Origin: JAUSPI01 sp964454305
GTDB lineage: Bacteria > Desulfobacterota > Syntrophia > Syntrophales > JADFWA01
Reading direction: 5' to 3'
DNA length: 19,380 nucleotides
Assembly (NCBI GenBank): GCA_964454305.1
Contig: CAYVXX010000042.1
Coordinates: forward strand, 1-19,380
The stretch's first letter is position 1. Each line of letters starts with the position of its first letter. Position numbers and translations under genes: made by a program. Shown piece after piece: positions 8,391-15,801 of the stretch. The notes beneath the pieces were generated by a model. That model made no database searches. It had not been told where the DNA came from and was given only the letters and a program-made list of their open reading frames with translations.

Positions 8391-9386
8391 ATGAATCAAT
8401 TAGCATATAATCACATCAAAGAGCATTTTACCGGTAAACAAATACTTGTAACCGGTGCAAATGGCTATATTGCGACTAATTTGATTGAGGCATTGAAAGA
8501 TGTTGAATGCTCAGTAGTCCGCTTGAGCAGAAAAAGTAATTTACAATCTGTTGATGGAGTAGCGAATATTGTGGATGTCCAAGGTGATATTCGTGATGAA
8601 AAAATATGGAAAGAAGCATTAAATGGGACAGAAATTATTTATCATTTTGCTGCACAAACAAGCGCTTATATAGCGGAAGAGAAACCATTTGATGATTTTC
8701 AGTCAAATGTTATGCCTATGATAAGATTACTTGAGATATGTCAGAACCAACTGTGTAAACCAAGCGTAATATTTTCTGGTACAGTGACAGAAACAGGTAT
8801 AACAAAACATGTGCCTGTTAATGAAGATAGACAAGATAAACCTGCGACAATTTATGACCTTCATAAGTTAATGGCAGAAAATTATTTAAAGTATTATTCT
8901 GAAAAAGAGATTGTGCAAGGTGTGATTCTACGTTTGGCAAATGTGTATGGGCCAGGGCCAAAGAGTAGTGGTAAAGATCGAGGGATATTAAATCTGATGA
9001 TAAGGAAGGCATTAGACGGGTCGTCCCTTTCAGTTTATGGTGCTGGCAAGCAGATTAGGGATTATATTTATATTGATGATGTTGTGCGGGCGTTTCTTGT
9101 GGCTGCTTCGAATATCGGAAAGACAAGGGGGCAGCACTTTGTAATAGGTTCGGGTGTTGGTTTTTCTGTTTCTGATGCTATTAACCTTGTTGCGGAAAGA
9201 GTTTATGATAAAACAGGAATACGGGCTGAGGTTACTCACATCAAGCCACCTTCTGCATTATCTCTTATAGAGGAGAGGATTTTTATTGCCGATATCAGCA
9301 GATTTTCGTTGTGTACCTGCTGGAAACCTGAAATTCCTCTTATTGATGGCATCGATAGAACTATTGATTTTTATTGTTCTGGGTAA
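8391..9386 (+). CDS. NAD(P)-dependent SDR sugar epimerase/4-ketoreductase-like protein (1st of 3)
   Basis: This 331-residue extended-SDR protein has the nucleotide-binding 'GANGYIA' (22-28), the 'YHFAAQTS' strand (84-91), a catalytic Thr at about 131 ('FSGTVTETG'), and 'YDLHK' (Y155, K159) as the YxxxK pair. 'LRLANVYGPG' and 'RDYIYIDDVVRAF' follow as in GalE/RmlB relatives. The position after the catalytic Thr lacks the Asp-Glu of 4,6-dehydratases, so an epimerase or 4-ketoreductase role is more likely. By position it could perform the EvaE-like last reduction at C4. The C-terminus (about 270-331) is ordinary for the family. A weak TAGGGATT precedes ATG. Base composition falls from this gene into the next, which may mean a separate origin from the cupin gene upstream. 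Confidence 0.8.
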   Translation: MNQLAYNHIKEHFTGKQILVTGANGYIATNLIEALKDVECSVVRLSRKSNLQSVDGVANIVDVQGDIRDEKIWKEALNGTEIIYHFAAQTSAYIAEEKPFDDFQSNVMPMIRLLEICQNQLCKPSVIFSGTVTETGITKHVPVNEDRQDKPATIYDLHKLMAENYLKYYSEKEIVQGVILRLANVYGPGPKSSGKDRGILNLMIRKALDGSSLSVYGAGKQIRDYIYIDDVVRAFLVAASNIGKTRGQHFVIGSGVGFSVSDAINLVAERVYDKTGIRAEVTHIKPPSALSLIEERIFIADISRFSLCTCWKPEIPLIDGIDRTIDFYCSG

Positions 9387-9397
9387 GGGTAAAAATA
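9385..9397 (+). promoter_or_regulatory. Ribosome binding site that decides the GTG start at 9398
   Basis: AAGGG at 9385-9389 stands 8 bases before GTG 9398, directly after the upstream stop codon. The only earlier in-frame start, TTG 9374, lacks such a site and would overlap the upstream gene. Confidence 0.6.
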
Positions 9398-10336
9398 GTG
9401 GAAAAGAATCGTCCAAGTGCTAGCAGACTATGGGAATATATCAATAATACCAATCTGAGCAGGGATAGATTATCTCAAGAATTTAAAAACTTCAAATCAA
9501 CAGATATTAATTTCAAATTGGCAATTTGGAATCCCCGCACTAACGGCATACGTTTTTTAAAAACCTTGATTTTTTTTATTTGTTCGGCTCTGTCAGGCCA
9601 ACAATGGGGGAAATTAAAAAAAATACATAATAGAGAAGTTGGTAACCCTTATTCTATACAGTACAATAACGAGCATGTTTGTCTTGACTACTTGCAAGCC
9701 GTTTTTGAAATTGATTTCATGGAAAAATATTTTAATTTTAAAAACTCGTCTGTCATCGAAATTGGAGCAGGATATGGCCGAACATGTCATGCTGTCCTTT
9801 CGAATTACAACATCAACAACTATTACATTATTGATCTTACAAATTCACTTGAACTTTGCCAATATTATCTGAAGATTGTTTTGAATAAAACGCAGTACAA
9901 TAAAATTACATTCGTTAATGTGGAAGATTTTGATAAGGTTAGAAACAAAAATTATGATTTGTGTGTTAATGTCGATTCACTTGCCGAAATGGAAGAAGCA
10001 ACTGTTCGCCTGTATTTACAATTCATAGACAGTCAGTGTGAAAATTTCTACGTAAAAAATCCTGTAGGTAAGTACTGCGATAAATCGCTTATTTCTCACG
10101 ATGAACCTAACGAAGTAGTTGATCTTGCGATGGAAACTGGAATATTAAAAGAGGTAATTGATATTCATAACAATAAAGAGATTGAAATGCAGTCCAGGGA
10201 ATTCGTAAAAGCTTATTGCCCATCCAACAAATGGGAATGCGTCGGCAATGAATGGGGAAAACCATGGAGCTATTATTGGCAAGCATTTTTCAGAAGAAAC
10301 ATATGGAGAAAAAACCATGAAAAAAGCGACGTTTGA
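9398..10336 (+). CDS. Putative sugar O-methyltransferase (NanM-like), SAM-dependent
   Basis: I use GTG 9398 (312 residues); an in-frame TTG at 9374 is less likely. The SAM site 'VIEIGAGYGRT' (about 119-129) sits in a context typical of the 'putative sugar O-methyltransferase' NanM family: long basic N-terminal region, 'YNNEHVCLDYLQAVFEID' before motif I, and 'DLCVNVDSLAEMEEATVRLYL' after it. Members occur in surface-glycan loci and are presumed to methylate sugar hydroxyls; few are characterised. The gene is visibly AT-richer than the aminotransferase gene and has long runs of one base (T8 at 9570-9577, A8 at 9616-9623), yet the frame is intact. It overlaps the next gene by 20 bases. Which sugar, and whether as free nucleotide sugar or in the polymer, cannot be told. 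Confidence 0.75.
   Translation: MEKNRPSASRLWEYINNTNLSRDRLSQEFKNFKSTDINFKLAIWNPRTNGIRFLKTLIFFICSALSGQQWGKLKKIHNREVGNPYSIQYNNEHVCLDYLQAVFEIDFMEKYFNFKNSSVIEIGAGYGRTCHAVLSNYNINNYYIIDLTNSLELCQYYLKIVLNKTQYNKITFVNVEDFDKVRNKNYDLCVNVDSLAEMEEATVRLYLQFIDSQCENFYVKNPVGKYCDKSLISHDEPNEVVDLAMETGILKEVIDIHNNKEIEMQSREFVKAYCPSNKWECVGNEWGKPWSYYWQAFFRRNIWRKNHEKSDV
10305..10316 (+). promoter_or_regulatory. Ribosome binding site that decides the ATG start at 10317
   Basis: GGAGA at 10305-10309 lies 7 bases before ATG 10317. The longer in-frame start at 10248 would extend 23 residues deep into the methyltransferase gene without family resemblance. Confidence 0.65.
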
Positions 10337-11315
10337 CCTTTATGGTCAAAAGATTCTAATCACCGGCGGATTGGGCTTTATTGGTAGTAACCTGACCCGT
10401 AAATGTCTTGAGCTGGGTGCTGAAGTAACAATTTATGATTGTCTGGATCCCCGATCTGGGGGAAATCTCTATAATATTTATGATATCGAGGACTCCGTCG
10501 AGTGCTGCTATCAGGACATACTAAATTTTGATCTGTTGTCCTTGGCCGTAATTAATAAGGATATTATCATTAATTGTGCGGCTTCTACATCTCATCCTTT
10601 TTCCATGAAAGAACCCTGGATCGATCTGGATGTGAATGGAAGGGGTGTGATTAATTTATTAGAAGCTGTTCGCCGATTTAACAGGGATGTGAAGTTTATT
10701 CACCTCGGTACCAGCACCCAGTTGGGTAAGCTTCAGTACCAGCCTGCCGATGAAAAACATCCTGAATTCCCAACCGATATCTATTCAGCCAATAAAAGCG
10801 TCTCGGAAAAATATGTGCTGGTCTATAGAAACGCCTATCAAATACGAGCCACTGTCATCAGATTATCCAATGTCTTTGGGCCAAGAGCCACCATACATAG
10901 TCCGGAATTTACTTTTAACAATTATTTTATTGGACTGGCCTTACAAGGAAAAGATATTACGGTATTTGGCGAAGGGAACCAAAAAAGAAATGTGATTTAT
11001 GTAAAAGATGTCGTTGCAGCGCTTATTCATGCATCCCAGACTGATAGAACTGACGGAGAAATATTTTTTGCAGTTGGTGATCAGCATTACAGTGTCGCAG
11101 AAATTGCTGAGGCAACAGTACAATACATGGGTTCAGGGAAAGTGAAATTTGTTGACTGGCCAAAAGGCAGAAAATCAATCGATGTTGGTGATGCAATTAT
11201 TAGTAATCAAAAAATCAAAAAGGCTTTGAACTGGGCTCCTCAGTACGATTTGAAGAGTGGGCTAATTGAAACCAAAGCATATTATGAAAATTGTCTTGAG
11301 GAATATTTAAGGTGA
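10317..11315 (+). CDS. NAD(P)-dependent SDR sugar epimerase/dehydratase-family protein (2nd of 3)
   Basis: From ATG 10317 the protein has 332 residues and begins 'MKKATFDLYGQKILITGG'. Motifs seen: 'GGLGFIG' (GxxGxxG at about 17-23), 'DCLDPRSGG', 'INCAASTSHPFS', catalytic Thr in 'HLGTSTQLG', 'YSANK' as YxxxK, 'RLSNVFGPRA' and 'RNVIYVKDVVAALI'. This is the GalE/UDP-glucose 4-epimerase superfamily. The Asp-Glu pair of 4,6-dehydratases is absent (Ser-Thr at that place), which argues for epimerisation or reduction of a nucleotide sugar. The cofactor should be NAD(H) or NADP(H), and the location cytoplasmic. Its stop overlaps the start region of the next SDR gene and the start overlaps the upstream methyltransferase by 20 bases, so all three are likely translated together. 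The substrate is not recognisable. Confidence 0.85.
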   Translation: MKKATFDLYGQKILITGGLGFIGSNLTRKCLELGAEVTIYDCLDPRSGGNLYNIYDIEDSVECCYQDILNFDLLSLAVINKDIIINCAASTSHPFSMKEPWIDLDVNGRGVINLLEAVRRFNRDVKFIHLGTSTQLGKLQYQPADEKHPEFPTDIYSANKSVSEKYVLVYRNAYQIRATVIRLSNVFGPRATIHSPEFTFNNYFIGLALQGKDITVFGEGNQKRNVIYVKDVVAALIHASQTDRTDGEIFFAVGDQHYSVAEIAEATVQYMGSGKVKFVDWPKGRKSIDVGDAIISNQKIKKALNWAPQYDLKSGLIETKAYYENCLEEYLR

Positions 11316-11320
11316 AATTT

Positions 11321-12268
11321 ATGAAAATCGTGATTACAGGTGCCTTAGGGCATATTGGCTCCAGAGTAATTCGTGCAATACCGTTAGCTTTTCCCGAGGC
11401 CGAGATCGTTATGATTGATAATATGCTGACCCAGCGTTACTGTTCATTGTTTAACTTGCCTGCCGATGGGAAGTATCGATTCGTTGAAGCGGATGTCCTG
11501 GACATAGATTTAGATGCGGTAGTGGAGGGAGCCGACGTTGTCTTGCATTTAGCCGCGATTACCGATGCAGCAAGTAGTTTTAAAAATAAGGAACAGATAG
11601 AAAACGTTAATTACAATGCAACAGCTAAGGTTGCTGAAGCTTGTAGCGATGCAAAATGTCCCATGATCTTTATTTCCTCAACCAGTGTCTATGGGACTCA
11701 AAGCGGAGTTGTTGATGAGGACTGTTCTACAGAAGAGCTTCAACCTCAAAGTCCTTATGCTGAGACAAAATTGAAGGAAGAGAGATTTTTGCAAGCCTTG
11801 GGATCTTCAGAAAAATTGCGTTTTGTGATTTGCCGCTTTGGGACAATATGTGGTGTTTCTCCCGGGATGCGGTTTCACACTGCGGTTAATAAGTTTTGCT
11901 GGCAAGCCGTTATGGGACAACCCCTTACTGTCTGGCGAACGGCTTTACATCAAAAAAGGCCGTATTTAGCGTTAAGTGATGCAGTGGAAGCTCTTAAATT
12001 TATTATTAAAAACAATATGTTTGATCAAAGAACATATAATATACTAACAGAAAACCTTACTGTAAACAACATAATCCAACACATAAAAGAATATATACCT
12101 GAACTGGAAATACAATATGTGGATACTGAAATTATGAACCAGCTATCTTATGAGGTTTCATGCCTGCGTTTCAAAAAGCGGGGCTTTGAATTCACGGGAA
12201 GTGTGGAGGAAAATATAGGTAAGACGATAGAATTACTTAAAATGGCTGGAGCAAACTATGTCAAATAA
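11321..12268 (+). CDS. NAD(P)-dependent SDR sugar epimerase/reductase-family protein (3rd of 3)
   Basis: I prefer ATG 11321 (315 residues), 5 bases after AAGGTGA (11309-11315). GTG 11312, which overlaps the upstream TGA, would add only three residues and is also possible. The protein opens 'MKIVITGALGHIGSRV' with GxxGxxG at 7-13, then 'VLHLAAITDAASS', the catalytic 'FISSTSVYG', 'YAETK' (YxxxK) and 'CRFGTICGVSPGMRFHTAVN'. The last phrase is typical of a subclass of NAD-dependent epimerases in O-antigen and capsule loci. It differs clearly from the SDR gene before it, so the pair is not a recent duplication. The Asp-Glu of 4,6-dehydratases is missing here too. It overlaps the following methyltransferase gene by 11 bases. 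The substrate is unknown. Confidence 0.83.
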   Translation: MKIVITGALGHIGSRVIRAIPLAFPEAEIVMIDNMLTQRYCSLFNLPADGKYRFVEADVLDIDLDAVVEGADVVLHLAAITDAASSFKNKEQIENVNYNATAKVAEACSDAKCPMIFISSTSVYGTQSGVVDEDCSTEELQPQSPYAETKLKEERFLQALGSSEKLRFVICRFGTICGVSPGMRFHTAVNKFCWQAVMGQPLTVWRTALHQKRPYLALSDAVEALKFIIKNNMFDQRTYNILTENLTVNNIIQHIKEYIPELEIQYVDTEIMNQLSYEVSCLRFKKRGFEFTGSVEENIGKTIELLKMAGANYVK

Positions 12269-13010
12269 GAAGTTGTACACCCGGGAAGAATTTGAAACCC
12301 TACGGGAAAAATCCGCCCAAATAATGGCTGCGGATAAGGAACTTCGCCGGGATGCTCTAAAGGTATTAGTACAGGCCGATCATCATCGGTGGATTCATCA
12401 AACCAACTGGCTGGGTGAGCCAATTCTTAATCTTCCTCAAGATATGTTTGCCATTCAGGAAATCATTTTCAAAACCAGGCCCAGGTTTATCATAGAAGTG
12501 GGGGTAGCCTGGGGTGGTTCCCTGTTATTTTATTCAACTCTCATGGAGATTCTCGGAGGAGAGAGAATCATTGGAGTAGATATCTACATCCCCGATGATC
12601 TGAAGGAACGGCTTGCTTCATATGGGAAACTTTCCGAGAGGCTGACATTAATTAACGGTTCATCCATTGAACAGGATACTATAGGTCAGGTCAAATCCAT
12701 TACAGGAGATTGTCGAGAAGTTATGATTTTTTTGGATTCCTACCACACTCATGATCATGTACTCAAAGAGTTGTGCTTATATTCTCCACTTGTCGGTGAA
12801 GGGTTTTACCTCATATGTGGAGATACCATTATTGAGGATATGCCGGAACAAAAGCATCGTTCTCGTCCCTGGGGACCCGGAAACAACCCCAAAACGGCAC
12901 TTGATCAATTTCTTAAGGAAAACAATAGATTTGATGTAGATAAGGTTCTTGAAAACAAACTTTTGTTTACCTGTAATCCGGGGGGCTATTTAGTTTGTAT
13001 TAAAGATTAA
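12258..13010 (+). CDS. CmcI-family SAM-dependent methyltransferase (cephalosporin hydroxylase / rhamnosyl O-methyltransferase type)
   Basis: The 250 residues match the CmcI/RMNT family: 'HHRWIHQTNWLGEPILNLPQD' region (42-62), the SAM motif 'IIEVGVAWGGSLLFY' (78-92), 'IIGVDIYI' (104-111) and the metal-site-like 'FLDSYHTHDHV' (158-168, D160). Length is normal. The family name is historical: CmcI works in cephamycin biosynthesis, whereas many relatives in polysaccharide and glycolipid loci are taken to be sugar O-methyltransferases. It is unrelated in fold details to the NanM-like enzyme at 9398-10336, so two different hydroxyl groups are probably methylated. The ATG overlaps the upstream gene by 11 bases and has GGAG upstream. 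A start at 12258 leaves a family-like N-terminus. Confidence 0.85.
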   Translation: MSNKKLYTREEFETLREKSAQIMAADKELRRDALKVLVQADHHRWIHQTNWLGEPILNLPQDMFAIQEIIFKTRPRFIIEVGVAWGGSLLFYSTLMEILGGERIIGVDIYIPDDLKERLASYGKLSERLTLINGSSIEQDTIGQVKSITGDCREVMIFLDSYHTHDHVLKELCLYSPLVGEGFYLICGDTIIEDMPEQKHRSRPWGPGNNPKTALDQFLKENNRFDVDKVLENKLLFTCNPGGYLVCIKD

Positions 13011-13047
13011 GAGGGGATGTTAAGATACAAAAATCGTTACCTGTTAC

Positions 13048-13058
13048 AGGACAGAAGA
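13048..13058 (+). promoter_or_regulatory. Ribosome binding site favouring the ATG start at 13059
   Basis: AGGA at 13048-13051 is 7 bases from ATG 13059. The earlier ATG 13017 has AGAGGGG touching it directly, which is too close for normal use. Confidence 0.5.
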
Positions 13059-13922
13059 ATGACTGACAACAATTTACCAAGTGTCGGGATTGGGCTTCCG
13101 GTATATAACAACGCAAAATATCTTTCCAGAACATTAGATTCACTTCTGAATCAAACTTACCCCAATATTACTATTTACTTGTCTGATGACTGTTCAGTTG
13201 ATGGCACTGATGCTATTTGCGAATCCTATGCTGAAAAAGATAATCGAATTAAATATTTCAGGAATGAAAAGAACTTGGGGGCGAATGGTAATCTTGAAAA
13301 AGTTCTTGCATTAACATCAACCGATTACTTTATGTTTGCGAGAGGGCATGAGATATTATCAACGGATCTTATTAGTGATTGTGTTCGTATTTTGGAGGAG
13401 GATAAGAAAGTTGTTCTTTCCTTTGCCACTACTCAATGGATAGATGAAGAAGATAAAATTATTCCAAACAAACCTATTGGCTATTTTGATACCAGAGGTT
13501 TTGATGTAGTTACGCGATGTGCCCTGGTATTCTGGGGTAGGCTTGAATGTTTTTACGGGCTTACCCGAACCGAGGTGATGAAAAGCATTCGATTTTCTGA
13601 AGATATTATAGCAAGCGACGTGATTATGTTACTCGAAATGGCACTAATAGGTAGTTTTGCGCATGTTAGCTCTGGTGTCAGGTATAGAAGATATCATTAC
13701 AGTGGTGAAACCTATCGTAAAAGGCTCCAAAGATACAGGACAGGTACATATAGACAATTAAAAGCAATAGATCGTTTTTTTCCGTTTGCAAGGTTACCTT
13801 ATCATCTATGTCTATCAGTAATAAAGTCTAAGGTTTCAATCAGCGATAAAATAAAAATCCTGCTCGTAGTTTTGTCTCATGCGCCCCTCAAATATATCGT
13901 TTCAAGAGGTAAGCAACTATAG
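13059..13922 (+). CDS. GT2 family glycosyltransferase with altered metal-binding motif
   Basis: From ATG 13059 (287 residues) the protein begins 'MTDNNLPSVGIGLPVYNNAKYL', the usual GT2 opening; ATG 13017 would add 14 basic residues. 'LSDDCSVDGT' (41-50) is the nucleotide-binding Asp pair, and 'NEKNLGANGNLEKVL' (69-83) is also typical. The place where relatives carry Asp-Asp (as in 'AAHDDILS') reads 'FARGHEILS' (93-101), so the metal-binding DxD/DD appears replaced by His-Glu. 'FSEDIIASDVIMLLEMALIG' follows, a normal acceptor-side region. The C-terminus is basic with one hydrophobic stretch (about 262-276) that may contact the membrane. It likely transfers a sugar in the cytoplasm during glycan assembly, unless the motif change has altered activity. 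A 61-base gap follows. Confidence 0.82.
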   Translation: MTDNNLPSVGIGLPVYNNAKYLSRTLDSLLNQTYPNITIYLSDDCSVDGTDAICESYAEKDNRIKYFRNEKNLGANGNLEKVLALTSTDYFMFARGHEILSTDLISDCVRILEEDKKVVLSFATTQWIDEEDKIIPNKPIGYFDTRGFDVVTRCALVFWGRLECFYGLTRTEVMKSIRFSEDIIASDVIMLLEMALIGSFAHVSSGVRYRRYHYSGETYRKRLQRYRTGTYRQLKAIDRFFPFARLPYHLCLSVIKSKVSISDKIKILLVVLSHAPLKYIVSRGKQL

Positions 13923-13983
13923 TTAAATTGTAATTGATCGAAAATTTCCCTCAACCCAGTAAATAAACAAGAAATCGTACACA

Positions 13984-14919
13984 ATGACAAACACGCGCTC
14001 TTGGTACAGATGGACACTTTTTATACTCGTTCTTTCCGCCGTAACATGGTGCGTTCTGCATAATCTCGATGAAATTATTCGATATAATTTCCGCTTTAAA
14101 TGGTCTTATTTAACGTTTAGTTTCCTTTTTGTATGTGCTACTTATTTGACCATGTTATTCATCTGGATCAGGCTTAGCATGTCATTTGGCTTAAAGGTAC
14201 CGGTGTTGGAGGCCGGCAAAGCTTGGTTTCTTTCCCAGCTTGGGAAGTATGTGCCTGGCAAGGTTACGCTGTTTCTCGTTCGACTTGATGCTTACCGTGG
14301 ATATTCAAAGCGGAAGGTAGCCGTTGCCACAGGTGTTGAATATATCGCATTGTTGGCATCGGCATCCATTTTGATTTTAGTGGCGCTGGCATCAGCTTCA
14401 CAAATCGTACCCTATTATATCCAGTGGGTCGCGGGTGTAGGAACTTTTTTATTCCTACTCATCCTTTGGCCCCCGTTATCGATGCGTCTTGTTAACTGGG
14501 GATTTAAACTCTTAAAGAGAGAGCCGATTGAAGAATTTCCGTCCTACGGCCTGTTGCTCAAGTTTGTTGGTGCATATATCTTTGCCAGTCTACTAAATGG
14601 AATGGGTCTGTTTTTTGCGATAAATTCCCTTTCGCCTGTGAATTTCACTTATTTTTTAATAATAGCAGGAATATATGAGGCCGCTGGTCTCATTGGAATT
14701 GCAGCGGTATTCGCGCCCAGTGGAATTGGTGTTCGCGAAGGGGTGCTTTTACTTATTCTGCCCATATTTATCCCAAAGCCTACCGTGATTGTCAGCACAA
14801 TTGCCATTAGATTGATTGCCACCATCACTGAACTTTTTCTATCTGGCGTTTTTGTTGTTGCTGAAAAAATATGGGCAAAGCAAAATGAGCGAATTATCAC
14901 AGAAAAGAAAAATGTATAG
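13984..14919 (+). CDS. UPF0104 / lysylphosphatidylglycerol synthase TM-domain family membrane protein
   Basis: This 311-residue protein has about eight hydrophobic segments (first at 9-25, next at 42-63). It has the family signatures 'WFLSQLGKYVPGK' (81-93) and, near residues 241-260, 'FAPSGIGVREGVLLLILP'. The family includes the flippase half of MprF and stand-alone proteins common in glycan and glycolipid loci, where a lipid or lipid-linked sugar transport role is suspected. No synthetase domain is attached. It sits after a GT2 and could help move a lipid-linked sugar across the inner membrane; that is inference. No good Shine-Dalgarno is visible before ATG 13984. Its 3' end overlaps the recombinase gene. 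Confidence 0.82.
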   Translation: MTNTRSWYRWTLFILVLSAVTWCVLHNLDEIIRYNFRFKWSYLTFSFLFVCATYLTMLFIWIRLSMSFGLKVPVLEAGKAWFLSQLGKYVPGKVTLFLVRLDAYRGYSKRKVAVATGVEYIALLASASILILVALASASQIVPYYIQWVAGVGTFLFLLILWPPLSMRLVNWGFKLLKREPIEEFPSYGLLLKFVGAYIFASLLNGMGLFFAINSLSPVNFTYFLIIAGIYEAAGLIGIAAVFAPSGIGVREGVLLLILPIFIPKPTVIVSTIAIRLIATITELFLSGVFVVAEKIWAKQNERIITEKKNV

Positions 14920-15799
14920 CCTGGTTGACGAATATTTAAATTTCCTCGCTGTTGAAAAGGGTGTTTCTCTCAACACCCTTGAGGCTTACAGCAGGGATTT
15001 GGTCAGGTATGTAGAATTTGAGCAGGACGCGGGAATTAAAACTATTAAAGATATTACCTCCGACGATGTAATAACATACCTGGGAAGTCTGAGAAAGGGC
15101 GGTCTGACAGCAAACTCCGTCAATAGAGGGCTCGCAGCCCTCAGGGGATTCTATAAATACCTTCTTCGTGAAAACATTGTTGTTGGAAATCCTGTAGCGA
15201 ATATTGAACTGGCCAGGGTCTGGATGCGCCTGCCCGATACTTTGAGTATGGAAGAAATGAATCTTCTTCTCAGGCAGCCGGACACGAATACTTTCTCCGG
15301 CATACGGGATAAAGCAATGCTGGAACTCATGTACGCAACCGGAATTCGCGTTTCAGAATTGATTTCGCTAACCATAAACAGCATCAACTGGCAGGTGGGA
15401 TATCTGATCACGATTGGGAAGGGCAAAAAGGAAAGAATTGTTCCGATAGGTAAAACTGCTATTGATTCCCTGGATCGATATGTTAAGGATATCAGGCAGA
15501 AATTTTTAAAAAAAACCGCAACAAATATCCTTTTTCTTAACAGGTATGGAAGGGGTCTAACGAGGCAGGGATTCTGGAAGATCGTGAGAAAATATGTTAA
15601 TAAGGCAGGACTGCAAAAAAAGGTGCACCCTCATACGTTCAGGCATTCTTTTGCAACTCATCTTCTGGAAGGGGGAGCAGATCTCCGCTCCGTCCAGGTA
15701 ATGCTTGGACATGCGGATATATCAACAACTCAAATTTACACTCATATTACCGGAGAAAGATTAAAGAAGATTCACAAGAAATATCATCCCAGAGGGTAA
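14885..15799 (+). CDS. xerD: Site-specific tyrosine recombinase XerD-like
   Basis: The catalytic set is complete (numbering from ATG 14885, 304 residues): R155 in 'ATGIRVSELISL', the beta-hairpin Lys in 'GKGKKERIVPIG' (about 179), H250-R253 in 'HPHTFRHSFATHLLEGG', H276 in 'LGHADISTTQIYTH' and the nucleophile Y285. The N-terminal core-binding domain has 'LNTLEAYSRDL'. The ending 'KKYHPRG' and length near 298 favour XerD over XerC or an integrase. The expected job is resolving chromosome dimers at dif with XerC. Both ATG 14885 and ATG 14912 are possible starts, and neither has a strong Shine-Dalgarno; 14912 would overlap the upstream gene by only 8 bases. The longer in-frame opening to 14816 is inside the upstream gene. 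It is probably co-transcribed with the TPR gene 2 bases downstream. Confidence 0.9.
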   Translation: MSELSQKRKMYSLVDEYLNFLAVEKGVSLNTLEAYSRDLVRYVEFEQDAGIKTIKDITSDDVITYLGSLRKGGLTANSVNRGLAALRGFYKYLLRENIVVGNPVANIELARVWMRLPDTLSMEEMNLLLRQPDTNTFSGIRDKAMLELMYATGIRVSELISLTINSINWQVGYLITIGKGKKERIVPIGKTAIDSLDRYVKDIRQKFLKKTATNILFLNRYGRGLTRQGFWKIVRKYVNKAGLQKKVHPHTFRHSFATHLLEGGADLRSVQVMLGHADISTTQIYTHITGERLKKIHKKYHPRG

Positions 15800-15801
15800 G
15801 A

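Noticed and set aside
9570..9623. T8 and A8 runs in the NanM-like gene as a phase-variation switch
   Set aside because: The frame is intact and similar runs occur elsewhere in this AT-rich window (A8 near 15508-15515 in the recombinase gene), so chance is enough.
9639..9872. 77-codon open frame in another frame of the NanM-like gene
   Set aside because: It lies wholly inside a recognisable methyltransferase gene, lacks a family and looks like a shadow of AT-rich coding sequence.
13923..13983. Promoter or small RNA in the 61-base gap before the UPF0104 gene
   Set aside because: The gap is AT-rich but shows no convincing -35/-10 pair or stable hairpin.
14885..15799. Tyrosine recombinase as integrase of a genomic island
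   Set aside because: The catalytic spacing, length and 'KKYHPRG' ending fit housekeeping XerD; no tRNA, attachment repeat or phage gene is nearby.
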